In this document: positions 1 through 8,799 of the stretch, piece by piece
How the letters are laid out: each line of letters opens with the position of its first letter
How positions within the stretch are numbered: position 1 is the first letter of the stretch
From: Pseudomonadota bacterium
GTDB lineage: Bacteria; Pseudomonadota; Gammaproteobacteria; UBA5335
Reading direction: 5' to 3'
NCBI GenBank assembly: GCA_002862435.1
Contig: PKDC01000044.1
Coordinates: 1-64,000, forward strand
Length of the DNA: 64,000 nucleotides
Program-made: the position numbers and the translations under genes
Notes under the pieces: model-generated
The model's database searches: none
What the model was told of the DNA's origin: nothing
The model's input: only the letters and a program-made list of their open reading frames with translations

Positions 1-310
1 GGCGCGTCGCGGCGGGCGCGCCAGCCATCGTCGCCTTCGGTCGGCTGCTCTCGCAACCTGGGTGTCTTACTCGTTTGGTCACGTGATAGCTCTGTGTTGC
101 TATTCTCTGGTGGGCACCCGGACGATGGGGTGCCCTAGACGCTGACCCGGTTGTTCCTCTTGCACCCAGTGTGGCGGAGGGACCGAAGCGGGGCCGCCGG
201 GTGCAAAAAATGTGGGCTACAGAGGTAAGTGAGTGCGTGCACATGCCGCCGCCCAGCGATCGACACAGAGACCGGGACCGGGACCGGGACCGGGTGCCGC
301 CGAAACCGGG
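1..310. other. Left-edge DNA without a convincing gene
   Basis: No reading frame here has recognisable homology. A short inverted repeat (GGGCACC / GGTGCCC, about 113-135) could form a hairpin. A hexanucleotide tandem repeat lies at 271-294. The in-frame open stretch from 233 into the beta-helix gene is Gly/Pro-rich low complexity produced by that repeat and is unlikely to be true protein. The segment looks like rearranged DNA between the window edge and a kinase fragment. Confidence 0.5.
271..294. repeat. Four-copy ACCGGG tandem repeat
   Basis: Four consecutive perfect copies of ACCGGG. In one forward frame it gives Gly-Pro repeats and in another Arg-Asp repeats, which explains the low-complexity start of the open frame at 233. 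It lies next to the breakpoint of the kinase fragment and could be a recombination or replication-slippage scar. Confidence 0.75.
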
Positions 311-475
311 GGCGGCCAGGCCGAGGCCCCGTCCCGTGAACTTGGTCGTGAAGAAGGGATCGAAGATCCGGGCCGCGGTCTCCGCATCCATACCGACGCC
401 GTCGTCTTCGACGCGCAGCATGGTGTAAAGGCCGGGCTTGAGCGGATCGCCGGTATGGCGCGAAAACGCCTCCAA
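311..475 (-). pseudogene. Sensor histidine kinase fragment (ATPase N/G boxes)
   Basis: The reverse strand reads 55 uninterrupted codons matching the ATP-binding (HATPase_c) domain of hybrid sensor kinases: DDGVGMD (N/G1 box), then [10 protein letters not shown] (F box), then TGRGLGLAA (G2 box). Similarity stops abruptly on both sides, at about 311 after GLGLAA and at about 475 where beta-helix coding begins on the other strand. It has no start, phosphoacceptor domain or normal end, so it is a remnant. Identification of the boxes is secure; the parent gene is not identifiable. Confidence 0.7.
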
Positions 476-1513
476 ATCAGCCTGCGCGCGGACGAGGTGA
501 CGATCCGCGGGGCCGGCATGGACAAGACGGTGCTCAGCTTCAAGGGACAGAAAGCCGGTGCCGAGGGCCTGCTGGTCAACGGCGACGACTTCACCATCGA
601 GAACCTCACCATCGAGGACTCCAGGGGCGACGGCCTGAAGATCAGCGAGTCGTCCAACATCACCATCCGCGGCGTCAAGGTGCAATGGACGGGCGGACCC
701 AGCACGAAGAACGGCGCCTACGGCATTTATCCGGTGCTGACGAAGAATGTGCTGATCGAAGACACGGTCTCCATCGGTGCGTCCGATGCCGGCATCTACG
801 TGGGCCAGTCGGACGGCGTGATCGTGCGCCGCAGCCGCGCGGAGCAGAACGTCGCGGGCATCGAGATCGAGAACACCATCAACGCCGACGTCTACGAGAA
901 CGTCGCCACCGGCAACACCGGCGGCATCCTGGTGTTCAACATGCCGGGCCTGTCGCAACAGGGCGGCAACATCCGCGTCTACGCCAACAAGGTGATCGCC
1001 AACAACCACGAGAACTTCGGTGCCAAGGGCACCCCCGTGGCCAGCGTGCCGGCGGGATCCGGCATCGTCATCAATTCCAACGACGACATTGAAGTGTTCG
1101 GCAACGAGATCCGCGACAACGCGACCGCCAACATCATCGTCTCCAGCGTGTATTCCACCGGCTACAAGGACAGCAGCGCGTCGCCGAACTTCGATCCTTA
1201 TCCGGAGCGCATCCATGTCCATGGCAACACCCTGTCGGGTGGCGGCGACTCGCCGGACGGCTTCGACCTGAAGGCGCTGAAGGTGGCCACGTACGGCCTG
1301 CGCGGCAACTTCCCTGACGTGCTGTGGGATGGTTACTTCAACAAGGAGCGCGTGGTGGACGGGAAGAAGGTGGGTCCGCAGATCTGCCTGCGCGATGTCA
1401 ATGGCGTGGTCAACGCGGACGGTCCCGGCGGATACAAGGCGCCCAGCAAGGACGCGAAGATCCACGAGTGCGAACTGCCGCGCTTGCCGGCCGTCGACCT
1501 GAAACGCGGCTGA
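455..1513 (+). CDS. Parallel beta-helix repeat protein, 5'-truncated
   Basis: Right-handed parallel beta-helix protein (NosD/pectate-lyase-like fold; the set I know as TIGR03805), usually exported. The repeated NITIRGV, NVLIEDT, GVIVRRS and DIEVFGN units typical of the solenoid run from about residue 15 to 290, followed by a C-terminal domain. Family members begin with a signal peptide and a first helical turn; here recognisable similarity starts only at about 475, directly after a reverse-strand kinase fragment, and no signal peptide is visible. The frame is open from 233 but that part is repeat-derived. The ATG at 455 is the closest start. Eight bases separate its stop from the next gene, a diheme cytochrome with which this family is commonly paired. 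Substrate unknown; probably a broken gene. Confidence 0.75.
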   Translation: MARKRLQISLRADEVTIRGAGMDKTVLSFKGQKAGAEGLLVNGDDFTIENLTIEDSRGDGLKISESSNITIRGVKVQWTGGPSTKNGAYGIYPVLTKNVLIEDTVSIGASDAGIYVGQSDGVIVRRSRAEQNVAGIEIENTINADVYENVATGNTGGILVFNMPGLSQQGGNIRVYANKVIANNHENFGAKGTPVASVPAGSGIVINSNDDIEVFGNEIRDNATANIIVSSVYSTGYKDSSASPNFDPYPERIHVHGNTLSGGGDSPDGFDLKALKVATYGLRGNFPDVLWDGYFNKERVVDGKKVGPQICLRDVNGVVNADGPGGYKAPSKDAKIHECELPRLPAVDLKRG

Positions 1514-1521
1514 GACGACGC

Positions 1522-2697
1522 ATGCGGTCGCGCACGGCGGCAGGGATGATCGTGCTGGTGGCCTGCATGGCGGTCGCCGCGTGCCGGCCGGCGCATCGCG
1601 TGCACTTCTTCGCCGCAGGGCAGCCGGCGACGCTGGAGGAATGGGGCGTGGTGCGCATCGAGGACGGACGCCTGCGCCTCAACGAGGGCGTGGTGCCTTA
1701 CGACCTCAACACGCCGTTGTTCAGCGACTACGCCCACAAGCTGCGCACCGTCTGGATGCCGGCAGGCACGTCGGCCACCTACCAGGCCGAGCGGAGCTTC
1801 GACTTCCCCGTCGGCACCATCCTCAGTAAGACGTTCTACTACCCGTTGCCGGAGGGAACGGCATGGGACGGCACCTCGGTGGCGCGCACGCCGCCTGCAC
1901 AGTCGTCCCTGCAGGGCGAGGCGCTGGACCTGGCCAAGGTGCGCCTGATCGAAACGCGCCTTCTGGTCCATCGGGCCGAAGGATGGGTGGCGCTGCCCTA
2001 TGTCTGGAATGCGGCGCAGACCCAGGCCACGCTCAAGCGCACGGGCGACCTGGTGCCGCTCGCGCTGGTGGATGCGCAGGGTATGCGCGAAGCCACCGAC
2101 TACCAGGTCCCCGACCAGAACCAGTGCGGCGGTTGCCACATCACCGACAACAGGTCGCGCAAGCTGTTGCCGATCGGGCCCAAGGCGAGGCACCTGAACC
2201 GGGATTTCGACTACGCGGGCGGCACGGAGAACCAGTTGGCGCATCTCGTGCGTGTGGGCTATCTGACCGGCGTACCGGCCGCTCCCCCCCGGCTCGCCGA
2301 CGCGATGGATTCTCAGGCGCCGCTGGATGCGCGTGCGCGCGCCTACCTGGACATCAATTGCGGTCACTGCCACAGCGCCACCGGCCCGGCAATCACATCC
2401 GGCCTGTGGCTGGACGCGCACACGCAGGACCGGTTGAAACTGGGCTTCTGCAAGCAGCCGATCGCGGCGGGCAAGGGCACGGGCAACCGGCGATACGACA
2501 TCGTGCCGGGCCACGCCGCCGATTCCATCTTCGACTACAGGCTGGACAGCGACGACCCCGCGATCATGATGCCGGAGGTCGGGCGCTCGGTCGTCCATCG
2601 CGAAGGCGTGGCGCTGATCCGCGCCTGGATCGATGCGCAGTCCGGCAGTTGCGATACGGGGATGACCACGGGCAATGAAACACCGCCGGCCATCTGA
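1522..2697 (+). CDS. SO2930-family diheme c-type cytochrome, lipoprotein
   Basis: A 391-residue exported cytochrome. The N-terminus has a lipoprotein signal with lipobox AVAAC (Cys21), so it should be anchored on the periplasmic face of a membrane. Two CxxCH haem sites are visible: CGGCH at 202-206 and CGHCH at 280-284. The family (SO2930/HNE_0200 type) regularly sits beside a beta-helix protein, as here, and is presumed to take part in periplasmic electron transfer; the substrate is not established. The ATG at 1522 follows the upstream stop by 8 nt, so the two were probably one operon, with the receptor gene 35 nt downstream. Confidence 0.85.
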   Translation: MRSRTAAGMIVLVACMAVAACRPAHRVHFFAAGQPATLEEWGVVRIEDGRLRLNEGVVPYDLNTPLFSDYAHKLRTVWMPAGTSATYQAERSFDFPVGTILSKTFYYPLPEGTAWDGTSVARTPPAQSSLQGEALDLAKVRLIETRLLVHRAEGWVALPYVWNAAQTQATLKRTGDLVPLALVDAQGMREATDYQVPDQNQCGGCHITDNRSRKLLPIGPKARHLNRDFDYAGGTENQLAHLVRVGYLTGVPAAPPRLADAMDSQAPLDARARAYLDINCGHCHSATGPAITSGLWLDAHTQDRLKLGFCKQPIAAGKGTGNRRYDIVPGHAADSIFDYRLDSDDPAIMMPEVGRSVVHREGVALIRAWIDAQSGSCDTGMTTGNETPPAI

Positions 2698-2732
2698 GGC
2701 CGGTATCCGCACAACGCTTCCGGGAGGGCGTG

Positions 2733-5183
2733 ATGAAAGTGATGCAACGGAATCTGGTGGTGGGGCTTCGGCGCGCGCTGTTCGGCGGCTGCGTGGCACT
2801 GGGTGCCAGCGGGACGGCGTGGGGGAAGGCGACGCCCGAGGGCGAACAGCAGGCCACCAATCTCGACACCATCACCGTCACCGCGCAAAGCCGACAGCAG
2901 GAGCTGCAGGACGTGCCGATCGCGCTGCAGGTCGTGGACCAGCAGCTGCTGGATGACGTGGCGGCGGAGAACCTGGGCGACATCGATGCGTTCGTGCCCG
3001 GCCTGGTGGTGGACGCCGCCCAGCCCACGCAGCCTTCGTTCCGCCTGCGCGGCGTGGAGACCAACGATTTCGGCATCGGTACCGATCCGGCGGTGGGCAT
3101 CTTCGTCGACGGTGTCTACGGCGGCCGGGGCGGCGGCGTGCTCCTGCCGTTCCTGGATGTCGAGCGCATCGAAGTGCTGAAGGGACCGCAGGGCACGCTG
3201 TTCGGACGCAATACCGCGGCAGGCGCGATCTCGCTGGTCACGCGGCGGCCGCAGGACGAAACCGAGGCGAGGCTGCGCTTGCGGCTGGGCAACTACGGCA
3301 AGCAGTACGCCGACGCGATGTGGAACATCCCGACCGGCGACACCTCGGCGCTCCGGGTCAACGCGCTGTTCAACCACAGCGACGGCTGGTTCCAGGATGG
3401 CACCACCGGCAAGGACCTGGGGGGCGAGAACGTCTGGGCGGCGCGCGCGGCATGGCAGGTGCGCGTTGGCGACAACACCACGGCCCTGCTGAGCTGGGAC
3501 CACGAAAGCCTGGACCAGAATGGCCGCGTCACTACCGGCATCGTGCCGTTACCCGCGTACCCGCTGCGGCCGCCCGTACCCGTGGATCCGGACGACTACC
3601 TCGATCCCCGCGACGTGCCGACCTACAGCGACGCGGACAACGCCGAGTGGCGCACGTTCGATGGCGTCACCCTGATCGTCGACCACGCCTTCACCTGGGG
3701 CAACCTCACTTCGACCTCGTCATGGCGACAGTACGATGCGCTCAACCAGACCGAAGAGGACGGCACCAACCGTGCCGACCTGTACATCGATTCGGTGAAC
3801 ACCGAGAGCAACGAGACCTTCTACCAGGAGTTCAAGTTCGCCGGCAGCAATGCGCGGCTGGACTGGGTGGCCGGGGCCAGCTTCTTCAAGGAGGATGCGC
3901 GGCAGACCAGCGAAGTGAACACCAATACCGAAGCGGTCGACAATATCGTGCGCAATCTCGGCATCGCGCCGACGCCGGACGGCAGCCTGTTCGGTTTCAC
4001 CTCGCTGCTGGCGCAGATGAGCGGCATACCGGTGTCGCTGGTGGGCGACCGCTGGAACGAGCGCTTCAACAACACCTTGTCGACCACGGCGTACGCGGCA
4101 TTCGGCGACGTCATCTGGCGCGCGACCGACAGGCTCAACCTCACCTTCGGCCTGCGCTACACGCGCGACGAGAAGGACTTCACCTGGCTCAATACGCCCC
4201 GCAACGCGCCCGAGCTGGAAGCCAAGCTGGCCTTGCTGGAATCCCTGGGCTTCTTCGCCGCGCTGGGCCAGATGGGCATCCCGATCAGTCGAGAGACCCT
4301 CACGTTCGACATGGCCTTCATCGATCCGCCGGCGATGGTGAACAAGGGCGTGCTGGTACGCGACAAGCGCAGCTGGAGCGACGTCAGCCCGCGCTTCGTC
4401 GTCGACTACCACCTGGATGACCGCACCATGGTGTTCGGTTCGCTGGCGAAGGGCTACAAGGCGGGCGGCTTCAACGCGCTGCAGATCGGGCCCGCGTTCG
4501 AGAACGAGGACGTCTGGAACCTGGAAGCCGGCATCAAGCAGTCGTTCGGGCGCTTCGCCTGGAACGCGTCGCTGTTCCACTACCGCTACGACAACCGCCA
4601 GTCGGTGCGCCTGATCGATCCTGACCCGAACAATCCCGTCGACATCCCGCGCTTCGTGTTCGACACCGGCGACCTGGAAGCCACCGGCCTCGACGTGGAC
4701 CTGCGCTGGAAGGTGACCGATGGCCTGACACTGGATGCGCAGGCGGAATGGATCGATTCCAAGTACAAGGACTACGTGACCCCGGAGGGCGTGGACCTGG
4801 ACGGTGAACCGACGGGCGAGCCGCGCTTCACCGCGTCACTGGGCGCGGCTTATCAGGTCGATCTGGCCGGCCATGGCGCGCTGCGCGTCTCCGCGCGGCA
4901 CGCCTACCGCGGACGCAGCCGCTGCAACGCGGGCTCGGACCTGCAGGGCGATTGCGGCGTCAACGCGCTGCTCGACATCGGCGAGGCGCGCGATCGTACC
5001 GACGTGCGCATCGGCTGGACCGCGCCACAGGGTCACTGGAGTTGGGCGATCTACGGCAACAACGTCTTCGACAACCAGTATGTGAAAGGGCTGAATACCT
5101 ATGGTCGCGGTCCGCTGGGGGTGGTGGGTGCCACCATCACCGAGCCGCGCACGTACGGCATGGAAGTCGCCGTGAAGTTCTGA
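2733..5183 (+). CDS. TonB-dependent outer-membrane receptor
   Basis: Gated beta-barrel transporter energised by TonB-ExbB-ExbD. After a signal sequence, a TonB-box-like LDTITVTA segment (about residues 38-45) is followed by the plug domain (DVPIALQVVD, PGLVVD, GPQGTLFGRNT; about 50-165), then a long barrel ending in the usual C-terminal Phe (VAVKF). Length about 816 residues is normal. A strong Shine-Dalgarno GGAGG at 2723-2727 favours the ATG at 2733 over the adjacent GTG at 2730. The ligand cannot be told from sequence. Linkage to the beta-helix and cytochrome genes suggests uptake connected with their unknown substrate. A good terminator follows at 5211. Confidence 0.9.
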   Translation: MKVMQRNLVVGLRRALFGGCVALGASGTAWGKATPEGEQQATNLDTITVTAQSRQQELQDVPIALQVVDQQLLDDVAAENLGDIDAFVPGLVVDAAQPTQPSFRLRGVETNDFGIGTDPAVGIFVDGVYGGRGGGVLLPFLDVERIEVLKGPQGTLFGRNTAAGAISLVTRRPQDETEARLRLRLGNYGKQYADAMWNIPTGDTSALRVNALFNHSDGWFQDGTTGKDLGGENVWAARAAWQVRVGDNTTALLSWDHESLDQNGRVTTGIVPLPAYPLRPPVPVDPDDYLDPRDVPTYSDADNAEWRTFDGVTLIVDHAFTWGNLTSTSSWRQYDALNQTEEDGTNRADLYIDSVNTESNETFYQEFKFAGSNARLDWVAGASFFKEDARQTSEVNTNTEAVDNIVRNLGIAPTPDGSLFGFTSLLAQMSGIPVSLVGDRWNERFNNTLSTTAYAAFGDVIWRATDRLNLTFGLRYTRDEKDFTWLNTPRNAPELEAKLALLESLGFFAALGQMGIPISRETLTFDMAFIDPPAMVNKGVLVRDKRSWSDVSPRFVVDYHLDDRTMVFGSLAKGYKAGGFNALQIGPAFENEDVWNLEAGIKQSFGRFAWNASLFHYRYDNRQSVRLIDPDPNNPVDIPRFVFDTGDLEATGLDVDLRWKVTDGLTLDAQAEWIDSKYKDYVTPEGVDLDGEPTGEPRFTASLGAAYQVDLAGHGALRVSARHAYRGRSRCNAGSDLQGDCGVNALLDIGEARDRTDVRIGWTAPQGHWSWAIYGNNVFDNQYVKGLNTYGRGPLGVVGATITEPRTYGMEVAVKF

Positions 5184-5210
5184 TCCACGCGAACACGCGG
5201 CGGGCAGGAT

Positions 5211-5244
5211 CCCCGGCATCGCGCGATGCCGGGGTTTTTGTTTT
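5211..5244 (+). terminator. Rho-independent terminator after the TonB receptor
   Basis: A perfect 10-bp stem, CCCCGGCATC (5211-5220) with GATGCCGGGG (5225-5234), a GCGC loop, then a T-rich tract TTTTTGTTTT. It lies 27 nt after the receptor stop codon and 36 nt before the recG start, separating the two units. Confidence 0.9.
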
Positions 5245-5269
5245 GCGTGGTTCCCGGCATCCTTGTGCG

Positions 5270-6298
5270 ATGCCCGCACGTCGCGACACGCCGTCCATCG
5301 ATCTCTCCGCCGAACCCCTCAGTCGCCTGCCCGGCGTCGGTCCGCGCGTGGCGGAGAAGCTCGCCGCGCGCGGGCTGCAGACGATGCAGGATCTGTGGCT
5401 GCACCTGCCGCTGCGCTATGAAGACCGCACGGCAATCACCCCGATCCGCCTGCTGCAACCGGGCGTGCCGGCGCAGGTGGAAGGACGCGTCGAGGCCGTC
5501 GAACGTGGATTCCGGTATCGCCCGGTGTTGAGGGTGGCGGTGGGCGATGCATCGACCGGGTCGCTGGTGCTCCGTTTCTTCCACTTCCGCGCCTCCCAGG
5601 TCACGCAGTTTGCCGTGGGTGCGCGCATCCGGTGCTACGGCACGCCGAAGCCCGGCCAGCACGGATTGGAAATCGTCCACCCGAGCTATCGGATCATGGG
5701 CGACGACGATGACGCGGCGCTCGGTGACGCCCTGGATCCGGTCTATCCGGCCATCGAAGGGCTCGGACCGGCGAGCATCCGCAAGCTGGTCGGGCAGGCG
5801 CTGGAGCGGCTGCCGGACAACGCGCGCCTGGAGCTGTTGCCGGCCACGCTGCTGGACGGGCTCGGGTTGCCGTCGCTGCGCGAGGCGCTGCTCACCATGC
5901 ATCGGCCGCCGCGCGATGCGGACGTCGCCGCGCTCGCCCTCGGTACGCATCCGGCGCAGCGACGCTTGGCGCTCGAGGAGCTGCTGGCTCACCACCTGAG
6001 CCTTCGCCGGCAGCGGCTGGCCCTGCAGCGGCACGGAGCACCGGCGCTGAAGGGCAAGGGCCGGCTGGTGAAAGCACTGCTGAAGGCGCTGCCCTTCACG
6101 CTGACCGGCGCACAACAGCGGGTATTCGCGCAGATCCGCGACGACATCGCCAAACCGTCGCCGATGCTGCGGCTGGTGCAGGGTGACGTAGGGACAGGAA
6201 TGTTAGCATCGATGGGCGTACACAGAAGACCTTTTCGATGCAGAAGAGCTCCAATAGGCTACCAAAGCCTGAAGGAAAGAGGGCGGGGCTTACCTTAA
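5270..6298 (+). pseudogene. recG: recG, 5' part (disrupted by island insertion)
   Basis: N-terminal half of the ATP-dependent helicase that remodels stalled forks and Holliday junctions. The first ~308 codons are normal host RecG: helix-hairpin motif LPGVGPRVAEKL, HLPLRYEDR wedge domain, VYPAIEGL, and the start of the helicase domain at LTGAQQRVF. At LVQGDVG the Walker A motif (expected GDVGSGKT) is cut at about 6192; the frame then runs about 35 codons into island DNA to a stop at 6296-6298. The rest resumes at 57432. The two pieces add up to ~702 codons, normal for RecG, so the insertion removed nothing. The product would have no ATPase motifs and should be inactive as a helicase, although the DNA-binding wedge could still be made. 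Confidence 0.93.
6184..6208. repeat. Left attachment region of the island (attL)
   Basis: Bases 6184-6202 align with 57423-57441 at the right end at 12 of 19 positions in the same orientation, as expected if each junction is half recG and half island. Inside lies ATGTTAGCA (6200-6208), whose exact reverse complement TGCTAACAT is at 57420-57428. The hexamer GACGTA (6185-6190) corresponds to AACATA (57424-57429) in the alignment. Crossover is placed at about 6192/6193 because joining to 57432 restores V-G-S-G-K-T codons. Confidence 0.7.
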
Positions 6299-8799
6299 GC
6301 GCTCAGAGTAAGCGGGGTGCCCTTCGATGGCATGTCAAGTTGTTCCTGGCGTACTTACTAGATGCCATCCAGGAGTCCTGGCGGGAAGGCGCTCGGGCGC
6401 GCCGTCCAAAAGACATCAAGGCAACGGTGGCTGTCCACACCAAATGTGGCGCGATCCAAATCCCCTTGCTTCGGCCAGCAGGTGGATGGACTGAAAAGCT
6501 TCTGGAGCGCATTCAATCCACATTGAAAGAGCAGGCTGATCTCGTGTGGGTCGGAGCTACACAGTGTTTGGAAAGCGAAGCGTTTCCCCGCTCTTCACTG
6601 AAAGCCCTGGTGACGCGTCTAGTGGGGCGGGTTTATCCGCCCTCTAGAATGGAAGCGGTGATTAAGAAGATGGAAGCATTCCTCGCAGACTATGCAATCT
6701 GCGAGAAGCGTAACGAAGCGAAAGTCTGCCATGCCAGCGCAATCATCGAACAAGCCGAAGCCCGCGGCTTCTCTAGCAGCGCGATAAGCGTAACGCCAAA
6801 GGGGCCACGAGCGCGCCTGGTTGTCATCTTCTCGCAGCTACGGCTGCGACTTCCCGGCGGCCCTGGAACCGGGGAGTGGGCGGCACTTCAAGAGAGAATG
6901 AACGCGGCCGCCGTCAAATTCAAAGCGTGCCAAGGCAACTTAGTCTTCCTCCCGACAGAGAACAACCCCCACGGACGTAGGACATACCCAGGGTACGTTG
7001 TGGACTTCGAACAACTGGGAGTTCGGCAGGGCGGCCTCTTGACGGAAGTGTTGGATGCGATGCCAACTCCCGTAAGTCATCAGTACTTCCAAAGGCTGAT
7101 GCGTCACGTTGAATGGATCTGCGCGACGTCGTGCATTTCGCAAGCTAGGGTTCGTGCAATCCTAAGCTCACGATCTGACATTCTTCAGGAAGATGATCTC
7201 CAAGTTCTCACCAATGCACTGATCTCATGTTGTGATGCCCGCCCTCTAGAGCCGCGGTCAAGAAGCGGCTACCTGAGCGCGTTCCAAGAGGCCTTTCATG
7301 GCGCATTTCAATCGCTAGGAACTCGTGCGAGCAAGGTTCAACTGGATAGCACGAAGCACTGGGCGAGAAGAAGTCGCGGACTCATCAGTGAGGTTGCCGA
7401 TCCTGGAGCGATATCGCCGGAGAACCGCCCTCCAATCATTCACGTCGTAGGAGGTGATGGCGCACTGAGTAGAGAGCGTGCTGCGGAACACTTGGAAGAT
7501 AGGCTGAAGCGTATCGAGAATGCGTGTGACCATGCATTAGCAGAGTTCATCAACTGGCGGAAATTCATGCTTCGCGCCGGTGAGATGGGCGTTGATGACT
7601 CTTTCCGGTCCTACGTGGATCAAATGAAGGGGCTTGGTGACGGGCGAGAGGATTTCCGGCAATGGCTGAGAGGTGCTGCCACTGAGGACATTGCAAGAGT
7701 CACCTTCTTTGCCGCTCAGAAGCACGAGCTTTATCGAGAGGCTCGCGATAGGGAGCTTCGTTCGAATGTCGACCAAGGTCGCTTCAACCGCGCATTCGGA
7801 CGGATCAGCGAAGAGTACCCAGAACTGGTGAACTGGTGCGGAGGTCGTTCATCACCATTCTACTCTTTTGCCATTCAAATGATCTGGTGGGTGCCACGCT
7901 GGGTTCAGTTGGCAATTGAAATGAAGATACAGATAGTCACTTCATGGAATCGCGACACGGTGAAGCATCTGGAGGCTAATGGGGTTCGTCGCGAGGGGGC
8001 GCGATTGGAGTTCCAGTCATTGAAGGGAAAAAATGGAGAGATGGAAAACGCCAGTGTGGAGCCGGTCGATAAGCTCCTTCAGGCTGGCATCGATCTTATG
8101 ATTGAGCACAACGCCAACGTCGATCGCTACTGGTCTCGCGAATCGCCAGGCTTGTTTGTTACCTTCATCGAGAAAGGGGTGGGCCGTCGAGTCTTTGGGC
8201 GAGGTACAGACCATAAAATTCTGTCGAGATTCATTGCCTACTACGAGCTTCCGCACTTTACACGGGAGCAGCTTCGAAATCAGAGCGCGGGTGCTGACTA
8301 TCTTAGCCATGACGATCCACATGCGACACAAGGACGCCTGGGGCACACAAGCATCAGGACAACTGCGGGCTATCTTGACGGCACCGTATTTCGGGTATTG
8401 AACTCAGCCAACATTGCGAAGTTCCAGAAGGTGCTAAGCGCCTCGATTGTGTGGGCCGCTGGTGGCGAGGATGCGGTGACAAAGAGCGGGATGCCTCTTT
8501 CGTACGTGGACAAGAGGCTGCTATTTCCCGTGAGTGACAGTGCGGTGACGGATCGTCTGATGCCGCCGGAGTGTGACGTCTGGATGGTTGACCCAGAGCA
8601 GCCTTTGGTACTGGACAAGATCAGGGTCATGCATCTCATTCGACAGAGGGCCTACTACGCACAGAACTGGCAAAGATTACGCGCTGAATCATCGGAGAGA
8701 TTCTCCAAGGTCCATCTTCCACGGATCGAGTTTACAGCCGCACTCTGGGCACTCATCTCGGACTCCGAGTATGCGTGTTTGCTGGAGCAGAGGGTATGA
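6238..8799 (+). CDS. Large tyrosine recombinase (first gene of the integration operon)
   Basis: An 853-residue protein. The C-terminal third has a tyrosine-recombinase box II: an LRNQ segment near residue 678, then QGRLGHTSIRTTAGYLD with LGH at 701-703 and a candidate nucleophile Tyr712. The first ~550 residues have no clear domain; the length far exceeds ordinary phage integrases (~400) but fits large recombinases of Tn554/GInt-type elements. It begins 45 bp inside the island with no obvious promoter and overlaps the tail of the recG 5' frame, so it may depend on transcription entering from recG. It overlaps the next gene by ATGA. Expected role: one of several recombinases needed for integration and excision. 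The family call is firm; exact catalytic competence is not. Confidence 0.8.
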   Translation: MQKSSNRLPKPEGKRAGLTLSAQSKRGALRWHVKLFLAYLLDAIQESWREGARARRPKDIKATVAVHTKCGAIQIPLLRPAGGWTEKLLERIQSTLKEQADLVWVGATQCLESEAFPRSSLKALVTRLVGRVYPPSRMEAVIKKMEAFLADYAICEKRNEAKVCHASAIIEQAEARGFSSSAISVTPKGPRARLVVIFSQLRLRLPGGPGTGEWAALQERMNAAAVKFKACQGNLVFLPTENNPHGRRTYPGYVVDFEQLGVRQGGLLTEVLDAMPTPVSHQYFQRLMRHVEWICATSCISQARVRAILSSRSDILQEDDLQVLTNALISCCDARPLEPRSRSGYLSAFQEAFHGAFQSLGTRASKVQLDSTKHWARRSRGLISEVADPGAISPENRPPIIHVVGGDGALSRERAAEHLEDRLKRIENACDHALAEFINWRKFMLRAGEMGVDDSFRSYVDQMKGLGDGREDFRQWLRGAATEDIARVTFFAAQKHELYREARDRELRSNVDQGRFNRAFGRISEEYPELVNWCGGRSSPFYSFAIQMIWWVPRWVQLAIEMKIQIVTSWNRDTVKHLEANGVRREGARLEFQSLKGKNGEMENASVEPVDKLLQAGIDLMIEHNANVDRYWSRESPGLFVTFIEKGVGRRVFGRGTDHKILSRFIAYYELPHFTREQLRNQSAGADYLSHDDPHATQGRLGHTSIRTTAGYLDGTVFRVLNSANIAKFQKVLSASIVWAAGGEDAVTKSGMPLSYVDKRLLFPVSDSAVTDRLMPPECDVWMVDPEQPLVLDKIRVMHLIRQRAYYAQNWQRLRAESSERFSKVHLPRIEFTAALWALISDSEYACLLEQRV

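Noticed and set aside
1333-2799. 488-aa reverse open frame opposite the diheme cytochrome
   Set aside because: Arg-rich composition with no motifs; the forward strand carries two CxxCH sites and a lipobox.
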